NCBI RefSeq assembly: GCF_025628885.1
Contig: NZ_JAOTIF010000001.1
Location: 787,751-851,750, forward strand
DNA: 64,000 bases
Direction: 5' to 3'
Source: Paraflavisolibacter caeni
Lineage (GTDB): Bacteria > Bacteroidota > Bacteroidia > Chitinophagales > Chitinophagaceae
The translations under genes and the position numbers were made by a program. Positions 28,389-38,384 of the stretch are shown piece by piece. Numbering within the stretch: position 1 is the stretch's first letter; every line of letters begins with the position of its first letter. The notes beneath the pieces are model-generated. The model was not told the DNA's origin, did not search any database, and was given only the letters and a program-made list of their open reading frames with translations.

Positions 28389-29413
28389 TGGCAAGGTTAA
28401 CTACGTATCCTAACATTAAAGGCAAATCAATAAACTTTGAACAGACTGAAATCTATTCTAGAGAACAGTTCGACGATTTCATAAAGGAATTTAAAAATGA
28501 AAAGCAAAAGGATAATTTATTATTTAGAGGTTGCTCAGATGCAAAGTATAAATTATTCAATTCGGCGCAAAGGAAATGGGCTAACAAGGAATTAAAGAAC
28601 TTTAATTGTTCCTATAATGACTTTATAAAAAGTCAAATCAATAATGCTAAAAAGTGGCAAAATGGACTATTAGAAAAGTTTTTTACAGCATTTGGACAAC
28701 CTGCATATGATCTTTCCATTTTAAGTTTCTTACAACATTATGGCGCACCTACACCTTTATTGGATTGGACATATAGTTTAGATAATGCGCTCTTTTTCGC
28801 AACAGATGGACTGAAATATGCAGATTCGGATAATGATATAGATAATTTCTGTTCATTATATATAATTGATACAAGGTGGCCTGAACTTATAAATCTGTTA
28901 TCTGTTTTGAAATCTGCTTTAAAAAATATAGACGAAATCCTAGACAGTTACAAAGACAGAAATATTGGCTTATCTGATAGTGTATTTAGTATGAAAGAAT
29001 TAAGATACGAATTTCTAAGTCAATATAAGGTTGCTTATATTCCTGGCTTTATGAAGGATGGGTTTGCTTTTAAGTTAAAAAGTAGACCTTCCTTTAATAT
29101 TTTTTATAACCAGCAAAACTTAAATATTATCAATCAAAAAGGCTTATTCATTTATAATTCAAGTTCCGATAAACCCTTAGAATATTTTTTTCAGGGATTG
29201 GGAAAAATCATTGAAGGTTCTCCTTTTATATTTCCAAAAATCAAATGTTATAATATTCATAAGGCTCTTTATGAATACATCTGTTATTATTTAACTCATG
29301 ATTCCAGAGGTAGAAAACGAAATTTGCCTATAGATCGAGAATATATATACCCACAAGAAGAAGTTATTGCGGCAAAAGCATATAAGCACTTTTTGAATTT
29401 TAATTATCTATAA
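28388..29413 (+). CDS. FRG-domain protein inside the hsd operon
   Basis: A 341-aa protein with the FRG domain: the eponymous F46-R47-G48 in NLLFRG, then SFLQHYGAPTPLLDWT and ALFFATDG. Its function is unknown; FRG proteins recur in defence islands, often between restriction-modification genes, and are thought to be accessory nucleases or regulators. Here its start codon overlaps the hsdR stop by one base (TAATG), and hsdM begins five bases after its stop. It is therefore co-translated with the restriction genes, not a random neighbour. It is more A/T-rich than hsdM. Confidence 0.85.
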   Translation: MARLTTYPNIKGKSINFEQTEIYSREQFDDFIKEFKNEKQKDNLLFRGCSDAKYKLFNSAQRKWANKELKNFNCSYNDFIKSQINNAKKWQNGLLEKFFTAFGQPAYDLSILSFLQHYGAPTPLLDWTYSLDNALFFATDGLKYADSDNDIDNFCSLYIIDTRWPELINLLSVLKSALKNIDEILDSYKDRNIGLSDSVFSMKELRYEFLSQYKVAYIPGFMKDGFAFKLKSRPSFNIFYNQQNLNIINQKGLFIYNSSSDKPLEYFFQGLGKIIEGSPFIFPKIKCYNIHKALYEYICYYLTHDSRGRKRNLPIDREYIYPQEEVIAAKAYKHFLNFNYL

Positions 29414-29418
29414 TTAGT

Positions 29419-30849
29419 ATGTCTGTATTAACCTCTACCATAAAATCGATTCAAGATATTATGCGCAAAGATGCCGGAGTTGATGGCGATGCGCAGCGCA
29501 TTTCCCAACTTGGTTGGATGCTTTTCCTGAAAATATTTGATGAAAAGGAAAACGATTGGGAAATCATTAATGAAGAATATAAATCTCCAATACCTAAGGA
29601 TCTGCGCTGGCGCAACTGGGCGGCTGATGAAGAAGGCATGACTGGTGATGAGTTGCTGGACTTTGTCAACAATTCACTCTTTCCTCGCCTAAAGGACTTG
29701 AAACTGCATCATAATAAAGATGCAGTCCGCATGGTCCGTGATGTATTTGAGGACAGCTACAATTACATGAAAAGCGGTACGCTGCTGCGTCAAGTGATTA
29801 ACAAAATCAATAGCGACATTCACCTGAGTACTCAGGCAGATCGACATGCCTTTAACGATATTTATGAGCAGATCCTGCGCGACCTGCAAAGTGCAGGCAA
29901 TGCCGGTGAGTTTTACACTCCAAGGCCAATAACCCAGTTTGTAGTGGAAATGGTAAATCCAAAACTGGGTGAAAAGGTGCTGGATCCAGCCTGCGGTACA
30001 GCAGGATTTTTGACCAATGTAATAGAGCACATCCAAAGAAACGAAGGTGTAAAAACATTAGCAGAAAGGGCAAAGCTACAAAACGGTATTTGGGGTGTAG
30101 AGAAGAAGCCCCTGCCACACATGCTGGCCACAACTAACATGATACTGCATGGTATAGAATTGCCTTCTATCGACCATGACAACTTGCTTAGCTACAGTTA
30201 CATTGACTTTAGCACGCGTCGTGTCGATGTAATAGTAACCAACCCTCCATTTGGAGGTATGGAAGAAGACGGTGTGGAGAAGAACTTTCCGGTCCAGTTC
30301 CGTACCAGGGAAACTGCCAACCTATTTATGGCGCTAATTATGCAGATGCTGAAGGATGGTGGTAGATGTGGTGTAGTTTTACCAGATGGGTTTTTATTTG
30401 GCGAAGGTGTGGCTACACGCATTAAAGAAACTCTGCTTGAGAAATGTAATCTACATACTATTGTACGCCTGCCCAATGGCGTATTTGCTCCATATACAGG
30501 AATTAAGACTAATCTGTTGTTCTTTGAGAAAGATACACCTACAAAAGAGGTTTGGTATTTTGAGCATCCTTATCCAGATGGAGTAAAGAACTACAACAAA
30601 ACAAGGCCGATAAGCATTAAAGAATTTGACCTTGAAAAAGCTTGGTGGAATAGGAGGGTGGAGAATGAATATGCATGGAAAGTGAGTGTGAAGGAGATTA
30701 AGAATAGGAATTATAATTTAGATATAAAAAATCCAAATGTTGTGAAAGAGCAACATGAATATGCAAGCAGTGAGTTGATGGAGTTATTGAGCAAGTCTTT
30801 CAAGAAAAGCAATGAATTATTAGAAGAATTAAAAAAAGGGCTAGTATGA
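29419..30849 (+). CDS. hsdM: Type I DNA methyltransferase subunit M
   Basis: This is the N6-adenine methyltransferase subunit. The SAM-binding motif I DPACGTAGFL begins at residue 189 and catalytic motif IV NPPFGG at residue 275, in the order of gamma-class enzymes. The N-terminal helical HsdM_N domain covers about residues 1-150. At 476 aa it is a normal length. The hsdS start overlaps its stop by four bases (ATGA), so the two are translationally coupled. Confidence 0.95.
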   Translation: MSVLTSTIKSIQDIMRKDAGVDGDAQRISQLGWMLFLKIFDEKENDWEIINEEYKSPIPKDLRWRNWAADEEGMTGDELLDFVNNSLFPRLKDLKLHHNKDAVRMVRDVFEDSYNYMKSGTLLRQVINKINSDIHLSTQADRHAFNDIYEQILRDLQSAGNAGEFYTPRPITQFVVEMVNPKLGEKVLDPACGTAGFLTNVIEHIQRNEGVKTLAERAKLQNGIWGVEKKPLPHMLATTNMILHGIELPSIDHDNLLSYSYIDFSTRRVDVIVTNPPFGGMEEDGVEKNFPVQFRTRETANLFMALIMQMLKDGGRCGVVLPDGFLFGEGVATRIKETLLEKCNLHTIVRLPNGVFAPYTGIKTNLLFFEKDTPTKEVWYFEHPYPDGVKNYNKTRPISIKEFDLEKAWWNRRVENEYAWKVSVKEIKNRNYNLDIKNPNVVKEQHEYASSELMELLSKSFKKSNELLEELKKGLV

Positions 30850-32186
30850 GTGGAAGAAAAGTGAGGATTGGAGATTTCTTGAAAAGAGTAAAGGAACCTG
30901 TGAAAATTATTGCACAGGATGAATATACACTTGTTACTATCAGAATGTATCACAAAGGTGTAGTTAAAAGAGCAACTGTAAAAGGTAGCTCTATTAAGTC
31001 TTCGACCTTATATTCAATAAAAACAAACCAATTTATATTATCTGGAATTGATGCTCGAAATGCAGCTTTTGGTATAGTGCCAAATGAATTAAATGGTGCG
31101 GTTGTAACAAACGACTTTTGGTCACATGATATTAATACAAACATAATTGATCTTCACTATTTTTATTGGCTGACAACAACATCTCACTTTAATGAAGCAT
31201 GTATTAAGGCAAGTGAAGGCACAACAAATAGACAAAGGCTCCAAGCTGACAAGTTTTATGAATTTGAAGTTTATTTGCCACACATTGAAGAGCAAAAAGA
31301 ATTAGTTAAAAGGTTTGGATTCATAAAGAACAAGTTACAAGTATTAAATGACGAACTAAATAATCAACAATCCTATCTACAACTCCTCCGTCAAACCATT
31401 TTACAGGAAGCTGTACAAGGTAAGCTGACAAAGCGGGATGAAGAGGATGAATCAGCTAGCGAATTATTAAAACGCATTAAAGCTGAAAAACAAAAGCTAG
31501 TTCGAGAAGGCAAGCTGAAGAAGGAAAAAGAATTACCACCTATTGCGGATGGAGAGATTCCTTTTGAGTTGCCTAAGGGATGGGTGTGGTGTAGGGTAGG
31601 GGAGGTAATTAGTCTTATATCAGGGCAACATATTGAAGCACATGACTATAATGAGGTTGGTGTCGGAGTTCCATATTTAACAGGACCATCTGATTTTGGA
31701 GACTTAAAACCTGTATTTACAAGGTGGACTGAAAAGCCAAAGGTTTTTGCACAAAAAGATGATATTCTAATCACAGTTAAGGGTTCTGGTGTTGGTAAAT
31801 TAAATTTACTTCATGAAGATAATGTAGCTATAGGACGTCAATTAATGGCCATTAGAACTGTTTTAATTAAAAGAGACTTTGTAAAACTCTTTTTAGCTTC
31901 TATTTACGATAAACTTCAAGATCAAAAATCAGGTATAGCAATACCCGGTATAAGCAGAGAGGATATTCTTGAAAAAGCATTTCCACTTCCACCGATGAAC
32001 ACACAGCTTCAAATAATTGCAAAAGTTGAACAACTCCTACAATACATTAATAATTTGGAGCAACATATTTTTAATAACCAAATTCAATCACAACAGCTTT
32101 TGCAAGCAGTACTAAAAGAAGCATTTGAAGGAACAGATAAAGTGCATGAAGAGAATGAAATACTAACAATTGCTGCAGAAGCATAA
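30846..32186 (+). CDS. hsdS: Type I restriction-modification specificity subunit S
   Basis: This subunit determines the recognised sequence. It has two target-recognition domains, about residues 1-150 and 235-390. Each is followed by a helical conserved region: the first is long, with repeated acidic-basic heptads (about residues 155-235, including SASELLKRIKAEKQKL), and the second ends the protein at about 395-446. TRD1 lacks the usual GW.. opening seen in TRD2 (LPKGWVWCRVGEV), which hints that the two halves come from different sources. At 446 aa it is normal. The target site cannot be predicted by eye. Confidence 0.93.
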   Translation: MSGRKVRIGDFLKRVKEPVKIIAQDEYTLVTIRMYHKGVVKRATVKGSSIKSSTLYSIKTNQFILSGIDARNAAFGIVPNELNGAVVTNDFWSHDINTNIIDLHYFYWLTTTSHFNEACIKASEGTTNRQRLQADKFYEFEVYLPHIEEQKELVKRFGFIKNKLQVLNDELNNQQSYLQLLRQTILQEAVQGKLTKRDEEDESASELLKRIKAEKQKLVREGKLKKEKELPPIADGEIPFELPKGWVWCRVGEVISLISGQHIEAHDYNEVGVGVPYLTGPSDFGDLKPVFTRWTEKPKVFAQKDDILITVKGSGVGKLNLLHEDNVAIGRQLMAIRTVLIKRDFVKLFLASIYDKLQDQKSGIAIPGISREDILEKAFPLPPMNTQLQIIAKVEQLLQYINNLEQHIFNNQIQSQQLLQAVLKEAFEGTDKVHEENEILTIAAEA

Positions 32187-32207
32187 CCGTACCAAATAAA
32201 CAATACA

Positions 32208-32570
32208 ATGCCTACACCATTTGCATTTATTAAGCACCCAGCTATTACAGGCAATGCTCTTATTAAAAATGTTGAATATCCTTTTAACCTTTATCGGGTT
32301 TATACATTTGAAGACCAAAAAGCTTTTGAAAACTTTATAAGAAAGTATAACTTATCCAATAGTTGTGCAATTGTTGATGATTACTTTATAGTTATCAGTT
32401 TCATCGGAACCATTAATGATTTGAAAGAAAAACCTGTTGATGGAAAAACGATAGATGAAACTGTTTTGCAAAGCTTTGCCGCTGTAAAACAATTCTATCA
32501 GCAGAACAGGTTAAAAGGCAATGAATCAAGGTTGAAAAAGTATAAAATTACCACGGGCAAGACTGTTTAG
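32208..32570 (+). CDS. Hypothetical protein after hsdS
   Basis: A 120-aa protein without a recognised domain, starting 22 bp after the hsdS stop and so probably in the same transcript. It has no signal peptide or membrane helix. The central segment (FENFIRKYNLSNSCAIVDDY) suggests a small alpha/beta fold. Its neighbour is an AbiV-like gene, so a defence accessory role is possible but not shown. Confidence 0.6.
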   Translation: MPTPFAFIKHPAITGNALIKNVEYPFNLYRVYTFEDQKAFENFIRKYNLSNSCAIVDDYFIVISFIGTINDLKEKPVDGKTIDETVLQSFAAVKQFYQQNRLKGNESRLKKYKITTGKTV

Positions 32571-32594
32571 CCTGAATTTTAAAATCCGAATCTT

Positions 32595-33281
32595 ATGGAA
32601 GTAACTTTCTCTCAAAACTTTTTAAACATTAGTAGAGCAGAATGTGCAAATGTTTATCTAGTCGTAATGAAAAATGCAAATACCCATTTTCGTTGTGCTG
32701 AAATTCTTGCTCCGGCAGGGGAATATTCAAATGCTGTAGCCCACCTTATTTTAGGAACAGAGGAAATAATTAAAGCTTTATTGCTGTTCCTGGAGAGTAA
32801 AGATTTCGATTTACGCAAAGTTGAAGGTTATAAGAGCCTTTTTCGTAACCATAGAGCAAGGCATTCCATTATTAAGGAGTTTTATTCAGTGATAATGGCT
32901 TTAAAGAGTCTTGTATCTATAGAAAAGAAAAAGAAAGATGAGAATGCCATTTTGTATTATGCGAAAGCAGTAACTGATGTCCTTTATGGAGTGATATCAG
33001 GCATAGAAAATTACCAATGGTGGGATAATGCAGATAACTTAAAACAAGAATGCTTTTATGTTGATTATAAGTCTGCCATAAAGGACCCTCAATCTATTTC
33101 TTCAGAACAGTACCAAGAGGCATATAAAAATGTTTCAGTATTTAAAAATGATATAAGGATAATTATTGCCGCTTTGACTAGAGCTAATAATAAACAGTTA
33201 AATGATTTTCGGATAGGTTTTGAGGAAGCAAACTTTAAAGGCATTCTGGAAGCAACCATCAAACGTTCTGCAAAGCGGTAG
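32595..33281 (+). CDS. AbiV-like abortive-infection protein
   Basis: A 228-aa all-helical protein resembling the AbiV family. The segment EYSNAVAHLILGTEEIIKALLL matches the AbiV/HEPN-like core, in which a small-residue-rich helix leads to E-E-x-x-K. AbiV of Lactococcus blocks phage translation by binding a phage protein; the same role here is inferred from family only. It ends the hsd operon and is followed by 262 bp without a gene before a convergent nuclease-like gene. Confidence 0.7.
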   Translation: MEVTFSQNFLNISRAECANVYLVVMKNANTHFRCAEILAPAGEYSNAVAHLILGTEEIIKALLLFLESKDFDLRKVEGYKSLFRNHRARHSIIKEFYSVIMALKSLVSIEKKKKDENAILYYAKAVTDVLYGVISGIENYQWWDNADNLKQECFYVDYKSAIKDPQSISSEQYQEAYKNVSVFKNDIRIIIAALTRANNKQLNDFRIGFEEANFKGILEATIKRSAKR

Positions 33282-33543
33282 CTTCTTAAGCTAATCGATC
33301 TTACCATACCCGCTACTTTTGGTGTACAATGCTTAATGACAAACCGTTGCTCAGAGCAAGGATAATTAAACATGTTGCTATTCCACAATCCGGATTTTGC
33401 TACTCATTCTTTTCCTGTTTGATATCGAAGCCAGTCATCAGTTGGTTTGTCAATTGGGTCTTTTATAAAATTAGAAAGCAATGCAATTGAATTCTTTTGT
33501 GCAAAGGCTCTTTTTTCATCCCTGCAATGCCATGTTATATGAC

Positions 33544-34446
33544 CTACTTTTCATAAAACAGTTTCGTTGATTCATACCCCATATTTTCAGGATTGATCTT
33601 GTGGTATGTCATTGTGTTACTGAATGAATTATACCTATGAAAATACTGTACTGCACTTCTCAAGTTTGATAAAATATTTTCATTGTTGTGAAGATCTACA
33701 ATAATCAGGTCTCCCCCAAGAGTGTAGAACTTATTTGATCCATCCTTTATCCTATTTATTCGGCGTATTCTTCTAATAGAATCTAATTTCAAATTTTTAA
33801 ATTTTAGTATCAGGTCGTCCAAATTATTTTTATTACCACTTTTATAATCAAGAAATAAAACAGATGCATTTGGTGATAAAAAAGTATGTCGATTAAGGAA
33901 GCATCGGAGCGTAGTCTCATCAATATTTTTAACGCTTCCTGATTTTACTTCAAAATGAAATAGGGAGTTTTGAAAATTTGCGAGACAATCAAAGTCGCCT
34001 CCATCTGGAGCATTCTTAACTTTTACACCATAACTTGCCGATAGTGCTTTCAGTTCTTTAACGCACAAGTATGCCATTAAAAGTTCAACAGTATTTGAAT
34101 AACGCTTTTCGTTTTCAGCTGAGGCTTTAAAAACATAATCACTTGTTTCAGAAGGAGATATTGCACTTGTATTTCCAAAGATCATGTCTCTTACAAAGAG
34201 GCGAAATTTCTTTTGGCAAAATTTCTCTATAAATTCCTCAAAAACTTGCCAATTAGGAATGTAATTACTATCCCTTGCAAATTTGGGATTAGCTTTTTTA
34301 TCTAACAAAGTATCTTCGATTTCCCCTTCTGACGTACATTCGAATCCTCTTTGCGAAAGCAAATCTTTAACATTGAAGATATCAATGATATTAAGTTGAT
34401 CTTTATTAGGTTTACCTCGCTGTAAAAAGTAATTGAGTGTTGCCAT
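33544..34446 (-). CDS. Putative PD-(D/E)XK-fold nuclease
   Basis: A 300-aa protein of no named family. The middle contains a restriction-endonuclease-like core: D151-F-D153 (GGDFD) followed by the strand HFEVKSG with E166 and K168, giving the D-X14-E-X-K pattern. The N-terminal 130 residues are helical and unlike anything I know; the C-terminal part has basic repeats RRIRRINRIK. It could be a restriction nuclease or a Card1-like effector. It is A/T-rich and lies between the hsd operon and two decaying genes. Activity is inferred from the motif only. Confidence 0.6.
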   Translation of the reverse strand: MATLNYFLQRGKPNKDQLNIIDIFNVKDLLSQRGFECTSEGEIEDTLLDKKANPKFARDSNYIPNWQVFEEFIEKFCQKKFRLFVRDMIFGNTSAISPSETSDYVFKASAENEKRYSNTVELLMAYLCVKELKALSASYGVKVKNAPDGGDFDCLANFQNSLFHFEVKSGSVKNIDETTLRCFLNRHTFLSPNASVLFLDYKSGNKNNLDDLILKFKNLKLDSIRRIRRINRIKDGSNKFYTLGGDLIIVDLHNNENILSNLRSAVQYFHRYNSFSNTMTYHKINPENMGYESTKLFYEK

Positions 34447-34558
34447 AGTATATTGCTGAAGGTTGGGGGTTGCAACAATACTGCTTAGTGGAATTAAAAT
34501 TATTTAAATACTTGCAAAAAGCCAAGATCATTGTGTTAGCCACCCTTTGGCTATGTAT

Positions 34559-35967
34559 TTATTTTTTTATAAAGTTTCTTCCTTTATTAGAAAGCCTCCA
34601 TGCAGCAGCAGGCCCCTCAAGCCCAGGTATCCTTTCTAATAATCCTTCATCTCTTAGTTTATAAAATTCGACTTTTACTAAGTTTTCAGATTTTATTCCA
34701 GTAATTTCTCTAGCTTGTTTATTATTGATTCTATCATTATGAGAAAGGAATTCAAGAATTAATTCTGCAGGCCTAGCAAGTGGAGTATGTGGTATTGTAA
34801 CCTTTACATTTCTCTCTACTTCTTCAATAATTGGAGGTTTTAATTTCCACTCTTTCATTTTCTCAAATGCAGTATTTAGGCCCTCTCCAATGTCTTTATT
34901 AGGGGCGTTTTTATATTTGCTAAGTGTTCTTACAAGCTTATGATTACGTGCAAACCTTGAATCTAAAATATTGTCAACTGTGACATATCCCGGAAGCTTT
35001 CCGGGGCTTAAAACTTCTATTCTATTATCGTATATTAAAATTTGAACGTCATCAGATATTGAATAGTCTCTATGTATAATGGCGTTAGTAATAATTTCCC
35101 ATATTGCTTCAGGTGGATAGGACATAGACCGTAATCCTTCTGGAGTCCAGACATGGATTGAAGACATGATTTCTGTTACCTTTTCGACCGTTTCAGTGAT
35201 TAGTTTGAATGCCGGACCTTCAATTGCAATAGTTTCTTTTAAGTAATCTCTTTCTGGCTCATCCTCTTTTGTTTCATATCTAATTATTTTCACCGCACAT
35301 TTCCGAGGTAAACACGCAGACGGATTTTTTGCAAACAGCAACAACCCAGAAACACGTGGATCATAATTTTTCAGATCGATAAGATTTTCACTAATTGTAA
35401 AATCAAGAGGATCTGTTTTTGGCGAAAAGTCACTCAAGAAAGACTTTATTTCATCGGATTCAAAGATAGTTTCTGGTGGGAGTGTACTAACCACAAAATC
35501 TTCGAATGAAGAGGCTCCCTTCGCAAATTGTAATTCGACTACCCTCTGTTTATCTGTTATTTTATTTGATTGCGCCCCATTCCGAATGTAAATTTCCTTT
35601 GCAGCAGTTTCATGCACACTTGCACTCTTTTCAATTTTAATTTGCATAACCATACCAGGGAAATCTTTGCAGGTGAAAAAAGTGCAACTGAAGTCCAATG
35701 TTGGAATAATTTCTGAAAGGGCTTGTAAATGAGGATTGAATTCTTCTATTTTGTTTGCTCCAGCCCATCGTTTATTTATATCAGGCTCGTCCTTTGAATC
35801 CTTAATTCCAATAATAAATTCTCCTCAATCAGCATTGGCAAATGCAGTTGAAATTTTTTGAATTTTTTGACCAGAAACCTGTAACGCCTTATGGTCAAAA
35901 AAATGTGATTCATCTCGTTGAGCAAGAATCAGTGCATCTTCTTTAGAAATCGCCTTTACTTTCATAA
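34559..35967 (-). pseudogene. Broken Schlafen/AlbA_2-type ATP-binding protein
   Basis: The intact family has an N-terminal AlbA_2 nucleic-acid-binding domain and a RecG-like/HATPase_c_4 C-terminal half (here PPEAIWEIITNAIIHRDYS onward). Downstream of 35698 the frame is open for 379 codons. Upstream it is interrupted twice: a TGA at 35825-35827 replaces a glycine codon in the conserved ANAD-G-GEFIIGIKD motif, and near 35938-35941 the A run puts the ATG at 35967 out of frame. Both lesions fall in AlbA_2, so the domain is lost unless the fragment restarts at 35698. In intact form it may have been a defence or regulatory ATPase. Confidence 0.85.
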
Positions 35968-36154
35968 TGGTACCTAAATTTACGCATAATGGACAAGGTT
36001 TGGAAATGTGGCTGTATTCATTGAACGTCCAGTTCTAAAATGCCACTGGTAAAAATACAAAAGATGAAGCTAGAAATTACAGCTTGATATTACGTTCATC
36101 ATCGTCTCAGCACTAATCCCTAGTTTGGCAATTCGTACTTTTTTATCATTAGGT

Positions 36155-36778
36155 TTAGCATTTTTCATACATACTGGTTAGTTCCTTTAATGTTGTTTTA
36201 TTGTCAGAAATTAGGCGTGGTGAGGGGGAAAACGGTACTACGATGTCAATGTCCTTACCATCCCAATTGAATTTTCATACTAATATTTTATCCGACCTTC
36301 TTATCGGAGCGTCAAAATGAAACTGTTTTTGCATAAATTATGTTTTCAAAAGTCCCAATGCTCCAAAAACTTCTGTTCTGCTGGTAAGAATTATTCTTTC
36401 AATAGTAGGATGTTGATTTAGTAGTAGGAATACATCTTTCAAAATAATCGTATGAAGGTTTTCGTCCGTAGAATAATTATTTTTCCTATAGAACTTTACA
36501 TGCATGTCTGTTATTCCAATACGTTTAGTTCTTAAAAACATTTTCCTTTCTTCAACTGCTTCGTCACCCTCATGATATTTAAACTTTATTTTGAACACAC
36601 TTTCTATGATATTCCAAAAGGTGTTCCCTTTACCTGAATAATAAAATTTGTACCTCCAATTGTTTATATAAGTAGGAAATGTACCAATTATTAAAAATTT
36701 AGTGTTTGGCGGAATAAATGTATCAAAAGGATGGTCTTCAATTGTATAAATGTATTGCTTCTTCCTAGTATATGCCAT
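36155..36778 (-). pseudogene. Uracil-DNA glycosylase family protein with two internal stops
   Basis: Starting at the ATG at 36778, the frame encodes the UDG superfamily motif FLIIGTFPT, the FYYSGKGNTFWNI block and ITDMHVKF, then hits TAA at 36338-36340. The same frame continues for 60 codons after it, is broken once more by TGA at 36275-36277, and then encodes IVVPFSPSPR, the second catalytic motif, before the true stop at 36155-36157. The gene would encode about 207 aa. It was probably active in removing uracil or mismatched bases, and now is a pseudogene unless the stops are suppressed. It follows a GIY-YIG nuclease gene. Confidence 0.85.
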
Positions 36779-36842
36779 ATGATGAATATTAGAGTAGTTC
36801 CAAATCAATATGACGCCAATGTATTTGAGCTTAATGGTGTAA

Positions 36843-37328
36843 CTAGTTATTGCCAATTATATTGAATAATGGAAAATCCGAACGTAATTTGTCTATTAAA
36901 TATTCTTCCAGAGCTGGAGCTAAAAAAATTAGAGCTTCGTTTTCGAAAGGAATAGAAGTAATCAATTCAATTAGGACAGGTTCTCCTCTATTATTCCTTA
37001 TTATTGTTTCATTTGTTTTCCAGCAGTTTTTAAAATGATTATAAAGCCGCTCTCCAATTTTTGACTTCATGGATGCTTTTCCAATATAAACATGAAAGTC
37101 GTCTCTTCTTGAAACAGTTTCCCCCATGTAAAAATATACTCCACCTATGTGAGGATTGCGAGGAAATTGGCAGTCATTCCATTCTTTTCCTGTTGGGTTC
37201 AAATAATAAGTTTGATCATTAAGTTTGTCTTCATTTAATAAAGGAAAAGTAAACTCTTTGCGCAAGTATGAGTTGAAATCCGTTACATGTGCATTTATTT
37301 TTTTTATAACTGGTAGATACTTTTTCAT
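36843..37328 (-). CDS. GIY-YIG family nuclease
   Basis: A 161-aa protein with the GIY-YIG fold: GVY at residues 63-65, YIG at 81-83, the catalytic arginine R94 in GERLYNHF and a glutamate at 141/142 in ALEEYLIDKL. The spacing between the two motifs is longer than in small UvrC-type domains, as in the group that includes Eco29kI-like enzymes. It lies directly upstream of the broken uracil-DNA glycosylase gene, in the same direction with a 64-bp gap. It could act on DNA of invaders or in repair; not determined. Confidence 0.8.
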   Translation of the reverse strand: MKKYLPVIKKINAHVTDFNSYLRKEFTFPLLNEDKLNDQTYYLNPTGKEWNDCQFPRNPHIGGVYFYMGETVSRRDDFHVYIGKASMKSKIGERLYNHFKNCWKTNETIIRNNRGEPVLIELITSIPFENEALIFLAPALEEYLIDKLRSDFPLFNIIGNN

Positions 37329-37595
37329 GTGGCAGTTAGTGGTATGTTTATAAATTTTCTTTAGAATCAGGGGGTAGATTTGTTAACATGCTAATATACA
37401 AACCATAGTGATTTTAAGATATGATTTAAAAAATTCTGTAGATTTCTAGCTTTCTGAGATATGGAGGTTGGTCTCTTTTGCCAAAATAGAATGTGCTCAG
37501 TCTTCATGCTATACTGAAAAAAAGAAAATTTAACTACTATTATAATAATCAATACTACAGATATAGAATTGTGGTAATTTTTGAAACATCAACCA

Positions 37596-38384
37596 TTAAT
37601 GTTCTGCCTTGTAGATATCCTGCTTATCGATACCGGTTAACTGAAGTTTATTGAAATCGGCTGAATGCGGAAATCCGATCTGAAACGACTGCATCCGGCC
37701 CAGTTCAACGGTTACTGTAGCTGTACGAAAATTCAGCATATGCCCGCCACGGGTCCGTTTGTGATCAAGGAAATGAAAATGAAATCCCGGCACACTGACG
37801 GCCGATAAATATTCGGGAGAAAAAAATCCAACCATTGTTCCTGCTATGTCTGTCCATTGAAACTCTGTTTGTTTCTGTGCAACTTCCACAAGGGTAGGAT
37901 AAGGTTGTTTCTGTTTGGGCACGCTTCTTACACGCATGGAATCAAATGTACCGGTAAGCCTAATGGCATACACCTGGTTATGCTCCATGTGGCGTTGCAG
38001 CAATTGATAAATGGCCGGCTGACCGGCATTGCTGAGGGTAAATGCAGTATCTGCTTTAAAAAATGTAACCGTAGCAAAAGGCGTATGCAGGCTGTCGGCT
38101 ACCGGTACAACCTGGCCGCTGGCAGTTGCCTGGTAGACAGTATCGTTGAGTACGATCATTTCTCCGTCAACATCATTAAAAGTGCCAATGCCAAAATTGC
38201 CATGTTGCTTTAACTGGCCGCAATTAATCCCGTCTGAGGCAAAGAATCCTTTTTGTAATGCACTGATCACTGAATATTGGTATAAATGATTGGAGGGGTG
38301 AGGTAGGTTGGCTCGACGGCTGACAAATCCTGCCACAACAACTGCGGAACCCACCAACAAAAATTTACAAATGGTCATCTTCAT
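37596..38384 (-). CDS. budA: Alpha-acetolactate decarboxylase
   Basis: It converts acetolactate to acetoin, an outlet for pyruvate-derived carbon. The family blocks are present: GTFNDVDGEMIVLN near residue 60-75, PFATVTFF, and VPGFHFHFLDHKRTRGGHML with the zinc-binding histidines. At 262 aa it is normal, plus an N-terminal signal-like helix (first 25 residues), unusual but seen in Bacteroidota homologues. No acetolactate synthase lies nearby. Its first 29 codons and upstream region are duplicated at 47724-47874. Confidence 0.9.
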   Translation of the reverse strand: MKMTICKFLLVGSAVVVAGFVSRRANLPHPSNHLYQYSVISALQKGFFASDGINCGQLKQHGNFGIGTFNDVDGEMIVLNDTVYQATASGQVVPVADSLHTPFATVTFFKADTAFTLSNAGQPAIYQLLQRHMEHNQVYAIRLTGTFDSMRVRSVPKQKQPYPTLVEVAQKQTEFQWTDIAGTMVGFFSPEYLSAVSVPGFHFHFLDHKRTRGGHMLNFRTATVTVELGRMQSFQIGFPHSADFNKLQLTGIDKQDIYKAEH

